Positions 1 to 9,266 of a DNA stretch of 64,000 bases are shown in pieces. Under the pieces are notes generated by a model, which saw only the letters and a program-made list of their open reading frames with translations, did not search any database and was not told where the DNA came from. The translations under genes were made by a program, and so were the position numbers. Position 1 is the first letter of the stretch. Every line of letters starts with the position of its first letter. Source of the DNA: Sphingomicrobium flavum (lineage in GTDB: Bacteria; Pseudomonadota; Alphaproteobacteria; Sphingomonadales; Sphingomonadaceae); contig NZ_CP102630.1 in assembly GCF_024721605.1 (NCBI RefSeq), positions 620,001 to 684,000 on the forward strand. Direction: 5' to 3'.

Positions 1-255
1 AAGATCGACCGCGATTTCGTGCAGTCCGCCGCCGCCGGTTCGCCGCGCAGCGAGGCCATCGTCGCCGCCATCGTGTCGCTCGCCCAGTCGCTCGAAATCG
101 ATGTGACCGCGGAGGGCATCGAAGCCGAAGAACAGATTGCCGCGATGATGGCGCTGGGCTGCTCCTGCTTCCAGGGCTTCCATTTCGGCCAGCCGTCGCC
201 GATCACGCTGCACGCCGATGCCAACGAGAGCGTGAACGCCAGCAAGGTCGCCTGA
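1..255 (+). CDS. C-terminal part of an EAL-domain (c-di-GMP phosphodiesterase family) protein, truncated by the window edge
   Basis: The reading frame is open from base 1 and ends at TGA 253-255, so only the last 84 residues are visible. They begin KIDRDF, which matches the conserved K-[IL]-D strand of EAL domains, and continue with TAEGIE and the QGFHFGQP motif near the end of the barrel. EAL domains hydrolyse cyclic di-GMP to pGpG and lower the level of this second messenger. Whether this one is catalytic cannot be judged, because the EAL signature and most metal ligands lie upstream of the window. It may be fused to GGDEF or sensor domains. The short tail after the EAL fold carries no recognisable domain. 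Confidence 0.85.
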   Translation, partial: KIDRDFVQSAAAGSPRSEAIVAAIVSLAQSLEIDVTAEGIEAEEQIAAMMALGCSCFQGFHFGQPSPITLHADANESVNASKVA

Positions 256-304
256 TCCGCCGCCCCGCAAGGGCCGCGCCAGTCATCATCAAGTGTCGGG
301 AAAA

Positions 305-380
<76 letters not shown>

Positions 381-473
381 ACTTTTTTGGCAATGCATGG
401 GAATGCCGAAGCGTTCCCTCGTCTGCGGAGGCGGCCTCTAGCAGCGCAGTTTGGTGCTTGCAACCACTTTTCC

Positions 474-1589
474 TCAGCGCCGCCAGCCGGGCTTGCGCGC
501 GTCCTTCATTGCCTGCTTGTCGATCGCCATCAACACGCCGATCGAGAGCATCACCGTCATCACCGCCGAGCCGCCATTGCTGACCAAAGGAAGCGGGATG
601 CCGACGACGGGGGCAAGGCCCATGACCATCATCAGGTTGATCGCAACGTAGAAGAAGAGGTTGGCGGTAAGGCCGGCGGCGGCGAGCTGGCCGAAGCGGT
701 CCTTCGAGCGGCGCGCGACGTTCATGCCCCAGCGAATGAGCGCGGCAAAGGCAATGATCAGCACTGCGCCGCCGACGAGGCCCCATTCCTCGACCAGAGC
801 GGAGAAGATGAAGTCGGTATGGCCTTCGGGCAGATATTCAAGATGGCTTTGCGAGCCGTTCATGAAGCCCTTGCCCCACAGCCCGCCCGAACCGATGGCA
901 ATCTTGGACTGGGTGAGATTGTAGCCCGCGCCCAGCGGATCGGCATCGGGATCGAGGAAGATGAGGATGCGGCGCTGCTGATAATCGTGGAGCATGCCGA
1001 TGAGGAAGGGTGTGGCGACGGCAGCGGTGACGCCGCCCAGCGCGAACAGCCAGCCGGGGAGCCCGGCAAGATACATGACCGCGACGGCGCCGAGGATCAG
1101 CACGAGCGCGGTGCCCAGATCGGGCTGGATCAGCGTGAGCCCGGCGGGGATGCCGACCAGAATGGCGGCTGGCCAGATCGCCCGCCAGCGACGGATATCG
1201 CCGGTCGGCAGCAGGCTGTAGAAATAGGCCAGCGTCATCACCAGCACCGGCTTCATGAATTCGGATGGCTGCAGCTTCATGAAACCCAGATCGATCCAGC
1301 GCTGCGCACCCATGCCGACAAAGCCGAACAGCTCGACCCCGAAGAGCATCGCCAGGATGACGATATAGCCAAGCGGGGTCATCGACTTGATGAAATCGAC
1401 CGGCATGGTGCGCATGGTGAGCGCGACCCCGAGCATCACGGCAAAGATGATGCCCTGGCGCAGCGCATAGGGCTGGAGCGAGCCGCCCGAGGTCGAATAG
1501 AGGGTGAGCAGCCCTGCGCCGGTCACCAGCAGCAGGATGAAGATGACACGCCAGGGCAGGCGGGCAAGCGGCTGCGGCATGGTGATCAT
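474..1589 (-). CDS. rodA: RodA, SEDS-family peptidoglycan glycosyltransferase of the elongasome
   Basis: This 371-residue polytopic membrane protein polymerises glycan strands during lateral wall growth, working with the transpeptidase PBP2 encoded just upstream. Many hydrophobic helices are visible, with SEDS landmarks such as GAQRWID, QPDLGTA and, near the end, GIPLPLVSNGGSA. The start is set at ATG 1589, which overlaps the stop of mrdA as ATGA (1586-1589). A longer in-frame extension to 1688 only runs back inside mrdA. A second Met at 1580 is possible. It is the last gene of mreB-mreC-mreD-mrdA-rodA. Confidence 0.95.
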   Translation of the reverse strand: MITMPQPLARLPWRVIFILLLVTGAGLLTLYSTSGGSLQPYALRQGIIFAVMLGVALTMRTMPVDFIKSMTPLGYIVILAMLFGVELFGFVGMGAQRWIDLGFMKLQPSEFMKPVLVMTLAYFYSLLPTGDIRRWRAIWPAAILVGIPAGLTLIQPDLGTALVLILGAVAVMYLAGLPGWLFALGGVTAAVATPFLIGMLHDYQQRRILIFLDPDADPLGAGYNLTQSKIAIGSGGLWGKGFMNGSQSHLEYLPEGHTDFIFSALVEEWGLVGGAVLIIAFAALIRWGMNVARRSKDRFGQLAAAGLTANLFFYVAINLMMVMGLAPVVGIPLPLVSNGGSAVMTVMLSIGVLMAIDKQAMKDARKPGWRR

Positions 1590-3496
1590 GCGCCCTGCTC
1601 CTCGACCGGCGGTGGTGTCGGCGCATTGGCGACCTGCTGGACATAGGCCTGGAAGGCGGCGGTGCGCTCGGCCAGCGATCCACCCCATTGCTGTTCGAAT
1701 TCCTGCAGCGACTGCAGCGCTTTTTCCTTGTCGAACAGGTAGGTCATGACATCGCGCGCGATCGGGGTGGCCGCACCGCTGCCCGCGCCATGTTCGACCG
1801 TGATGGCGATGGCATAGCGCGGGCTGTCATAGGGCGCGAAGCCAACGAAATGGCCATGATCGCGATATTTCCAAGGCACGTTGCGGCCATTGCCGAGGGC
1901 GAGGCGACGCACCTGCGCGGTCCCCGTCTTGCCCGCCAGTTCGATGCCGTCCAGCGGCAGGCGCGCCCGTCCGGCGGTGCCGCTGCCATTGACCACTTCC
2001 CACATGCCGCGCCGTGTCGCTTCGAGATGGTCGAGCGGAATATCCATCATCGGGGCGGGCTTGGGATGGATGCCGACCAGTTTGGGATCGATAGCGCGGC
2101 CCGAGGCGATGCGCCCGACATGGACCGCCAGCTGGAGCGGATTGAGGATGACATAGCCCTGGCCGATCATCGCGTTCAGCGTATCCGCCGCGGTCCAGCG
2201 CTGGTCATATTTGCGCAGCTTCCATTCGGGATCGGGAATGGTGCCATAGCTCTGGCTGACGACGGGGATGTTATATTTGTCGCCCAGGGTCAGCTTGCGC
2301 GCCATGTCGGCGATGACGTCATAACCGACGCGGTGCCCCATGGCGTAGAAATAGGAGTTGCAGCTTTTGGCGATGGCGGTGTTCATGTCGACCCCGCCAT
2401 GGCGGCCAAGGCAGCGGAAGAAGCGGTTGCCGAGCTGGTAGCCGCCGGGGCAGTTGACTCGTTCGGACGGATCGATCCCCGCTTGTTGAAGCGCCAGCGA
2501 TGCCATGGGTTTGAGCGTGGAACCCGGCGGGTAAAGCGCGTTCAATGTCTTGTTGACCAGTGGGCGGCGCTCATTTTCCGACAACAGTCGCCATTCGGTG
2601 CGGCCGATGCCATCGGAGAAGCTGTTGGGATCGTAAGCCGGCATCGAGGCCATGCAGAGGATTTCGCCGGTCAGGCAGTCGAGCACGACGCAGGCACCCG
2701 ATTCCAGCCCCATACGGCGCGCAGCGAATTCCTGGAGGCCGGCATCGATGGCAAGCTGTACGGTGTCGCCGCTGCGATCTGGCTTGGGTTCGAGTTCGCG
2801 CACAAGGCGCCCGCGCGCGGTCAGTTCGACGCGCTGGCCGCCGGGCTGGCCACGCAGGCGGGGCTCCAAAATTTCCTCCAGCCCCTCCTTGCCGATCTTG
2901 AAGCCGGGGGTGACGAGCAGCGGGTTGAACTCCTCTGCCTCATATTCCTCGCGGCTGGCGGCGCCGACATAGCCGATGAGATGGCCGACCGCGGGTCCGG
3001 CGGGATAGTAGCGGCGGAAACCGCGCATCGGCTCGATCCCCGGCAGTTCCGGGAGGCGGACAGTGAGCGCGGCATATTGTTCATACGGCACATTTTCGGC
3101 GATCTGGACGGGGCGATAGCCGCTCGCGCTCGCCATTTCCTCCAGGATCCGTTTCTTGTCTTCGGCGTCGATGCCGAGGAGGTCGGTGACGAGGTCGATC
3201 TCGCGCCGCATCTCCGCCTCTTCCATGCGGTCGGGGATGGCATCGACACGAAAGTCGGACTGGTTGATGGCAATGGGCGCGCCATGGCGATCGACGATCC
3301 AGCCGCGGCGCGGCGGGACGATGATCATCTGAACACGGTTATCCTCGGCCAGCGTCTGGTAATATTGGTTCTGGCTGATCGACAGGTAGCCGAGCCGGCC
3401 GAGCAGCAACGCACCGATCCCCGCCTGCGCGCCGCCGATCAGCAGCATACGGCGCGAGAAGAGCTGATCGCGATGGCCTTCGGTGACGCGCTTCAT
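1586..3496 (-). CDS. mrdA: Penicillin-binding protein 2, elongation transpeptidase
   Basis: PBP2 cross-links new peptidoglycan in the elongasome. This 636-residue protein has an N-terminal anchor helix (LLIGGAQAGIGALLLGRLGYL), a dimerisation domain and a C-terminal transpeptidase domain. The three active-site motifs are present: STLK near residue 325, SCN near 378 and KTGTA near 525. The ATG at 3496 overlaps the mreD stop as ATGA, which decides the start; the frame stays open upstream only because it shadows mreD and mreC. The length is normal for the family. Its place between mreD and rodA is the classic one. Confidence 0.96.
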   Translation of the reverse strand: MKRVTEGHRDQLFSRRMLLIGGAQAGIGALLLGRLGYLSISQNQYYQTLAEDNRVQMIIVPPRRGWIVDRHGAPIAINQSDFRVDAIPDRMEEAEMRREIDLVTDLLGIDAEDKKRILEEMASASGYRPVQIAENVPYEQYAALTVRLPELPGIEPMRGFRRYYPAGPAVGHLIGYVGAASREEYEAEEFNPLLVTPGFKIGKEGLEEILEPRLRGQPGGQRVELTARGRLVRELEPKPDRSGDTVQLAIDAGLQEFAARRMGLESGACVVLDCLTGEILCMASMPAYDPNSFSDGIGRTEWRLLSENERRPLVNKTLNALYPPGSTLKPMASLALQQAGIDPSERVNCPGGYQLGNRFFRCLGRHGGVDMNTAIAKSCNSYFYAMGHRVGYDVIADMARKLTLGDKYNIPVVSQSYGTIPDPEWKLRKYDQRWTAADTLNAMIGQGYVILNPLQLAVHVGRIASGRAIDPKLVGIHPKPAPMMDIPLDHLEATRRGMWEVVNGSGTAGRARLPLDGIELAGKTGTAQVRRLALGNGRNVPWKYRDHGHFVGFAPYDSPRYAIAITVEHGAGSGAATPIARDVMTYLFDKEKALQSLQEFEQQWGGSLAERTAAFQAYVQQVANAPTPPPVEEQGA

Positions 3497-4020
3497 CGGC
3501 TGCGCAACCTGATGGCATCGGTCCAGCGGACCAGCGTGGCGATGAGCGGGAAGAGCAGGACCGAGACGAGGATGGGCACGCCCATGGCGGCAACGGGCAG
3601 ATCGGCGCCGCCCAGCCGCGCGACCTGCCACTGCACCATTTCGGAGATCGCGATCAGGATCGAGGCGACCAGCCATTCGGTGGCGTAATCCTGCCACTGG
3701 CGGCGTCGTTCGATCAGTTCGGCGGCGATCATGGCGAGCGAAAAGGTGAATACGCTGAGCCCGATGGGGTGGCCCGAGACCAGATCGTTGAAGATGCCCG
3801 CAACCGGCGCGAACCAGGGCTTGAAGGCGAGCGGGCGCTGCAGCCGCCAGGCTATGAGCACGAGCAGCGCCAGATCGGGCCACCAGCCGCGAAAGCTGAT
3901 GACCGGCCAGAGCGCCATGAAACTGGTCAGGAGGACCATGATCGGCGGCCAATAATCGGCGCCCGCCATCGGCTGCTGATGGAATTGCTTGCGCGTTCGG
4001 GCCGGGCGCCGCGCCATCAT
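3493..4020 (-). CDS. mreD: MreD, rod shape-determining membrane protein
   Basis: This is a 175-residue integral membrane protein with roughly five hydrophobic segments after a basic N-terminus (RRPARTRK). MreD sequences are poorly conserved, so the call leans on size, topology and position between mreC and mrdA. It is thought to bind MreC and help couple cytoplasmic MreB filaments to PBP2/RodA. The start ATG 4020 overlaps the mreC stop as ATGA; a second Met follows at once at 4017. The stop overlaps the mrdA start in the same way, implying translational coupling. Confidence 0.9.
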   Translation of the reverse strand: MMARRPARTRKQFHQQPMAGADYWPPIMVLLTSFMALWPVISFRGWWPDLALLVLIAWRLQRPLAFKPWFAPVAGIFNDLVSGHPIGLSVFTFSLAMIAAELIERRRQWQDYATEWLVASILIAISEMVQWQVARLGGADLPVAAMGVPILVSVLLFPLIATLVRWTDAIRLRSR

Positions 4021-4895
4021 TCCATCTCCGCCGTGAAATCATCGGACAAGGCGGCGGGCTCGAAGGGCGGCTCGACCATCGCGAAGGCGCTTTCGCTCGG
4101 CCGCGCCATGGGCACCGCGATAGCGCCGTCATCGTCGAGCCGCACGACCTTGGCGACGGGGATGGACGGTGGATAGAGGCCGCCGGTGCCGCTGGTGACG
4201 ATGATGTCGCCCGGCATGAAGGGATTGCGCCCGACTTCGAGCGGGCGGATGTCGACCGTGCCGTCGCTGCGCCCCTTGGCAATGACGGCTTCATCGGTGC
4301 GGAGCAGCCTGGCGGGGATGATGTTGGCGCGGTCGGAGACGAGGAGGACGCGGCTGGCGAAGCGGCCACGATCGACCACGCGCCCGATGAGCCCGCGCGA
4401 AGAGCGTACCGGCATGCCGATTTCGACGCCATGGGTGGCGCCGACCGAGAGGACGGCGAAGCGGCGCGGGCTGTCCTGGCTGGAGCCGATGATGCGGCCT
4501 ACTGCCACGGGTTCACGCGCGCGCTCGACCAGATTCATGGTCTGGCGCAGGCGGATATTTTCGCGGCTGATGGCTTCGGCTTCGACCAGCTTGCGCTGCA
4601 ATTCGTCGCGTTCTTCGCGCAACCCTGCATTCTGCTCGGCCGCATTCCAATAGTCGCCCGCGCCCGTCCACAGCCCGGTGACCGTGGCGGCGACCGCCGA
4701 TCCCGCCTCCGCCATGGGGCGGGTGGCATCGAGCGCGCCGCCGCGAATCTCCTCGAAGGTGCGCGGGGCGACGAGCGAAATGGTCAGCAGCACAAGCCCG
4801 GTCACCGCCCCGATGACCAGGGCGACGAAACCGAAAAACAGGCTGTATTGCGCCCGCCGCGACCAGCCCGGGCGCCGTAATAGGGGCGGCGCCAT
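4017..4895 (-). CDS. mreC: MreC, rod shape-determining periplasmic scaffold protein
   Basis: MreC spans the inner membrane once and forms periplasmic assemblies that activate PBP2. The 292-residue protein has a short basic cytoplasmic stretch, one transmembrane helix at about residues 15-40, a coiled-coil-like segment (AGLREERDELQRKL), and a beta-rich domain with GLIGRV and the late TSGTGGLYPP motif typical of MreC. It follows mreB by only 10 bases and overlaps mreD by ATGA. Confidence 0.95.
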   Translation of the reverse strand: MAPPLLRRPGWSRRAQYSLFFGFVALVIGAVTGLVLLTISLVAPRTFEEIRGGALDATRPMAEAGSAVAATVTGLWTGAGDYWNAAEQNAGLREERDELQRKLVEAEAISRENIRLRQTMNLVERAREPVAVGRIIGSSQDSPRRFAVLSVGATHGVEIGMPVRSSRGLIGRVVDRGRFASRVLLVSDRANIIPARLLRTDEAVIAKGRSDGTVDIRPLEVGRNPFMPGDIIVTSGTGGLYPPSIPVAKVVRLDDDGAIAVPMARPSESAFAMVEPPFEPAALSDDFTAEME

Positions 4896-4905
4896 CAGCT
4901 AGTCC

Positions 4906-5970
<1,065 letters not shown>

Positions 5971-6101
5971 TTACTGATGCTTGGATGTGACGCGAACCGC
6001 GCCTTCACCACGCGTTAAATTATTGCCGATGAAAGAAGCATGAATTTCCTTAGAAAATCAGCACTTCGCCCGAAAAACGGGATTGGGACAGAAGGCGGGC
6101 C

Positions 6102-7916
6102 ATGTCAATAAGAAGGCTGCCTTCCGAGCTCATCAATCGCATCGCTGCGGGCGAAGTGGTGGAACGCCCCGCCAGTGCGTTGAAAGAGCTTGTCGAAAAT
6201 GCGCTCGATGCCGGGGCGTGCCAGCTCTTGATCCGCCTGTCGGCGGGCGGACTCGACAAGGTTGAAGTCATCGATGACGGGCATGGGATGGCGGCGGACG
6301 AGATGGCGCTGGCGCTGGAGCGCCATGCCACCTCCAAGCTGCCCGACGAGCATATCGAGAATGTCGAAAGCTTCGGCTTCCGCGGCGAGGCGCTGCCTTC
6401 CATCGCCAGCGTGTCGCGCTTCACGTTGGAAAGCCGGGTGCGCGGCCCTTCGACAGGCTCAGGACAGGCGGGCGAGGGCTGGCAACTGATCGTCGACCAT
6501 GGCGAAAAGGTGAGCGAGGGGCCTGCCGCACTGCCCCCCGGCACGCGGGTGAAGGTGGAAGGGCTGTTCGACAAGGTGCCCGCGCGCCGCAAATTCCTGC
6601 GCACGCCGCGATCCGAATATCAGGCCTGCCTCGATGTCGTGCGGCGGCTGGCCATGGCGCGGAGCGATGTCGGCTTCACCTTTGAACATGACGGGCGAAC
6701 CATCATCGAAGTGCAGCCCCAATCGGCGCCCGAGCGGGTGGCTTCGCTGCTGTCGCCCGAACTGTCGCGCCACGGGCTTGGCATCGATACGCAGCGCGGC
6801 GGCATGCGGCTGACCGGCGTCATTAGCCTGCCGACCTTCAATCGCGGCATGGGCGACCAGCAATATCTGTTCGTCAACGATCGTCCGGTGAAGGATCGGC
6901 TTCTGGTCGGCGCATTGCGCGGCGCCTATCGCGACCTGTTGCCACGCGATCGCCATCCGATTGCGGCGCTGTTCCTGGAAGTGCCGACGCATGATGTCGA
7001 TATCAACGTCCATCCGGCCAAGACCGAGGTGCGCTTCCACGATGCGTCGGGCGTGCGCGGGCTGATCGTCGGCGGGCTGCGCCATGCACTGGAAGAGGCC
7101 GGCCATCTGTCGGCGGCGCGCGAACAGCATGCCCAGCCGGCGGCCTGGCAGGTCGAGCCGATGGGGATGCCGCCTTCCTCGCCGATGGCGCCCGTATCGG
7201 GCGATGTGCGCGCGGAGCTTGCCGAACTGGCCGGCGCGCCGGGCCAGCCCAGCGTCTGGGAAGCGCAGGCGGCCTATGCCCCGCCGCAGGCCCGCGCCGA
7301 AGCCGCCACCGCGCCGACGCCCAATGTGCAGCAATTCCCGCTGGGCGCGGCGCGCGGGCAGGTGGCCGCCACCTATATCGTCGCCGAGGCCGAGGACGGA
7401 CTGGTCATCGTCGACCAGCATGCCGCGCACGAACGGCTGGTGCTCGAGCGCATGCGCCGCGCGGCGGGGGACGGGGCGGTGGCGCGCCAGCCCTTGCTGA
7501 TCCCCGAACCGGTCGAAATGGACGGGGCCGATTGCGATCGGCTGGAGGAAGCGGCGGGCGAATTGATGCAATTGGGGCTGGAGGTGGAGCGGTTCGGCAG
7601 CGGCACCATGCTGGTGCGTTCGGTGCCCGCACCCTTGGGCGACCGGGTGAAATCGCCGGCATTGCTGGCCGATATTGCCGCCGAACTGGCGGAACTGGGC
7701 ACGGCATTGTCGCTGCGCGACCGGTTGGACGAAGTGGCGGGCACGATGGCCTGTCACGGATCGGTCCGCGCCGGGCGGATCCTGTCGGTCGCCGAGATGA
7801 ACGCGCTGCTGCGCGAGATGGAGGTCACCCCCCATAGCGGCAGCTGCAACCATGGCCGACCGACCTGGGTCAAGTTGGCCCATGGCGACATCGAAAAATT
7901 GTTCGGGCGCAAATAG
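6102..7916 (+). CDS. mutL: MutL, DNA mismatch repair ATPase/endonuclease
   Basis: MutL links mismatch recognition by MutS to strand removal. In this 604-residue protein the N-terminal GHKL ATPase shows E29 and N33 in KELVENALDAGA, then DDGHGM and GFRGEAL. The C-terminal domain carries DQHAAHERLVLE near residue 437, which fits the DQHA(x)2E(x)4E metal-binding endonuclease motif expected in lineages without MutH. A proline/alanine-rich linker (about residues 345-410) separates the domains. Oddity: residues about 117-122 (PSTGSG) are encoded by a stretch that looks like a palindromic intergenic repeat inserted in frame (see the repeat at 6446-6473). Confidence 0.97.
   Translation: MSIRRLPSELINRIAAGEVVERPASALKELVENALDAGACQLLIRLSAGGLDKVEVIDDGHGMAADEMALALERHATSKLPDEHIENVESFGFRGEALPSIASVSRFTLESRVRGPSTGSGQAGEGWQLIVDHGEKVSEGPAALPPGTRVKVEGLFDKVPARRKFLRTPRSEYQACLDVVRRLAMARSDVGFTFEHDGRTIIEVQPQSAPERVASLLSPELSRHGLGIDTQRGGMRLTGVISLPTFNRGMGDQQYLFVNDRPVKDRLLVGALRGAYRDLLPRDRHPIAALFLEVPTHDVDINVHPAKTEVRFHDASGVRGLIVGGLRHALEEAGHLSAAREQHAQPAAWQVEPMGMPPSSPMAPVSGDVRAELAELAGAPGQPSVWEAQAAYAPPQARAEAATAPTPNVQQFPLGAARGQVAATYIVAEAEDGLVIVDQHAAHERLVLERMRRAAGDGAVARQPLLIPEPVEMDGADCDRLEEAAGELMQLGLEVERFGSGTMLVRSVPAPLGDRVKSPALLADIAAELAELGTALSLRDRLDEVAGTMACHGSVRAGRILSVAEMNALLREMEVTPHSGSCNHGRPTWVKLAHGDIEKLFGRK
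6446..6473 (+). repeat. REP-like palindromic repeat fragment inside mutL
   Basis: The bases CCCTTCGACAGGCTCAGGAC followed by AGGCGGGC resemble the half-element of REP sequences that recur between genes in sphingomonads and xanthomonads (usual core TTCGACAAGCTCAGG). Their translations give typical strings such as RQAQD and PEPVEG in other frames, both visible here. In frame it encodes PSTGSGQAG, which interrupts a region where other MutL proteins run straight from the strand into the wider ATPase domain. That this is REP-derived is inferred from memory of such repeats. Confidence 0.55.
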
Positions 7917-8004
7917 TCCCTCCGAATTGGAGCCATTGGTGAGAGACGGGTAAGCTTCCTTTCCCCAAAGATCTTCGCCTTGTCTCGCGTCAGGGGGAAG
8001 CAAC

Positions 8005-8412
8005 ATGCAGCAGCTGCTCTATGTGTCGGTGGCCAGGACACGCCTCAATCCGCAGGCGGTCATGCAACTGGTCAGCAGCGCGCGGCGGCGCAACGGCTTG
8101 CACGGCATCACGGGGACCCTGGTCAGCAGCCGCTATCATTTCTTCCAGCTGCTCGAAGGCGAGGGGGCCGACATTGAGACGGTCTTCGGTGCCATCCGCC
8201 AGGATCCTCGGCACCGCGCCGTGCTCCAGCTCGGGCGTCGCCACACGCTGACGCGGCTGCTGCCCGATGAACATATGGGCTATCGCTGGGCCGACCGGGA
8301 CGATCGTAACGCGCATCTGGGCGCGGCGGTCACCAATATGGTCCGCGCCATCGGCGACGACGATCTGCGCGTCGCTTTGTCGCGATTCGCGCGGATCGAG
8401 CAGCTAGCCTAA
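8005..8412 (+). CDS. Short BLUF-domain blue-light sensor
   Basis: BLUF domains bind FAD and change hydrogen bonding on blue-light absorption. This 135-residue protein is a BLUF domain plus a short helical C-terminus, with no output domain. The three key residues are Y6 (LLYVS), N30 (RRRNGLHGITG) and Q48 (FFQLLEG); their spacings of 24 and 18 equal those of Y21, N45 and Q63 in AppA. Such short proteins act through a partner, which is not obvious here: mutL lies upstream and an outer membrane protein downstream. A GGGGGAAG ribosome site precedes the ATG. Confidence 0.88.
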   Translation: MQQLLYVSVARTRLNPQAVMQLVSSARRRNGLHGITGTLVSSRYHFFQLLEGEGADIETVFGAIRQDPRHRAVLQLGRRHTLTRLLPDEHMGYRWADRDDRNAHLGAAVTNMVRAIGDDDLRVALSRFARIEQLA

Positions 8413-8453
8413 TCCACAAACAGCATTTTTGCGCGCCAGTGTGGTATTCGTGT

Positions 8454-8482
8454 AAGACACGGAATTCATTGCCGAATATAAT
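8454..8482 (+). promoter_or_regulatory. Probable sigma-70-type promoter of the outer membrane protein gene
   Basis: A perfect TATAAT lies at 8477-8482. Exactly 17 bases upstream is AAGACA (8454-8459), matching four of six bases of TTGACA. It sits in the 191-base gap after the BLUF gene and would give a leader of about 115 bases before the ATG at 8604. Confidence 0.5.
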
Positions 8483-8603
8483 CGTCACCGGGCCATCTTA
8501 ATGCGCGCCTACGAATCGCTCATCAGCGGTTCATCTTGGCAGCGCAAGCCAGAGGCCAGTGCCGGTCGGGTTCGCCCCGATGGCGAGACAGATGGAGTAT
8601 ATC

Positions 8604-9206
8604 ATGACCAAGAAACTGGCCCTGTTGGCCTCGACCATTGCCGTTGCCGCGTTTGCCACTCCGGCAGCCGCGCAGAATGCCCCCGAAGGGGCGCGCGCCG
8701 AATTGCAGCTCGGCTGGGACCGCCTGACCACCAGCGATGATTTCGCCTCGCTCGAAAGCGACGGCCTCGTCTACGGCATCGGCGGCGGTTACGACTTCAA
8801 GGTCGGCAACAATATCTCGCTCGGCATCGATGCCGAAATCACCGACAGCAGCATCGAAGAAAGCGAACAGGGTCGGATCGATGGCATCAGCTACGATGTC
8901 ACGGCCGAACTGGGGCGTGACCTCTATGCCGGTGCGCGCGTCAATTTCGGGATTGGCGAAAACGCCGTCGCCTATCTGAAGGCGGGCGTGACCAACGTGC
9001 AGGCCGATTTCACCATCACCACATTTGACGCCGTGACCTTCATAACCGAAGAATTCAGCGACGACGATACCGGCTGGCGTGCGGGCGCGGGCCTGCAGTT
9101 CGGCGTGGCGAGCAACGCCTATGTCGGCGGCGAATATCGCTATTCGGACTATGGCGACGGGTTGAGCCGTCACCAGGCGGTCGCCAGCGTCGGCGTTCGC
9201 TTCTAA
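8604..9206 (+). CDS. Small outer-membrane beta-barrel protein (opacity/OmpA-barrel-like)
   Basis: This 200-residue secreted protein has a signal peptide ending near AAAQNAP. Alternating strands follow with many G/Y/D turns and it ends in the aromatic VGVRF expected for outer-membrane insertion by the BAM complex. Sequence such as YVGGEYRYSDYG near the end is typical of eight-stranded porin-like barrel families. There is no OmpA peptidoglycan-binding domain. The start MTKKLALL is chosen because GGAG (8593-8596) sits at a good distance and a proper signal peptide begins there; the longer frame from 8559 adds a non-signal stretch. A good promoter and a terminator frame it as a single-gene unit. 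The exact function is unknown. Confidence 0.82.
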   Translation: MTKKLALLASTIAVAAFATPAAAQNAPEGARAELQLGWDRLTTSDDFASLESDGLVYGIGGGYDFKVGNNISLGIDAEITDSSIEESEQGRIDGISYDVTAELGRDLYAGARVNFGIGENAVAYLKAGVTNVQADFTITTFDAVTFITEEFSDDDTGWRAGAGLQFGVASNAYVGGEYRYSDYGDGLSRHQAVASVGVRF

Positions 9207-9233
9207 TTCCTGCGAGGGCAGGGAAAAGGGGAA

Positions 9234-9266
9234 GGGAGGTGCGGTGCGTCCGCGCCTCCCTTTCTT
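9234..9266 (+). terminator. Rho-independent terminator after the outer membrane protein gene
   Basis: GGGAGGTGCGG (9234-9244) pairs with CCGCGCCTCCC (9250-9260), with one G-U pair and a 5-base loop, followed by TTTCTT. It also touches the stop of the converging reductoisomerase gene at 9265, so it may serve both directions. Confidence 0.75.

Noticed and set aside
1688-3688. A 666-codon open frame on the plus strand opposite mrdA
   Set aside because: It is the antisense of well-supported mrdA and mreD sequence; long stop-free antisense frames are expected at this GC content and the translation has no family features.
6459-8006. A 515-codon minus-strand frame opposite mutL
   Set aside because: Antisense of mutL; its His/Arg/Gln-rich translation is typical of antisense frames in GC-rich DNA.
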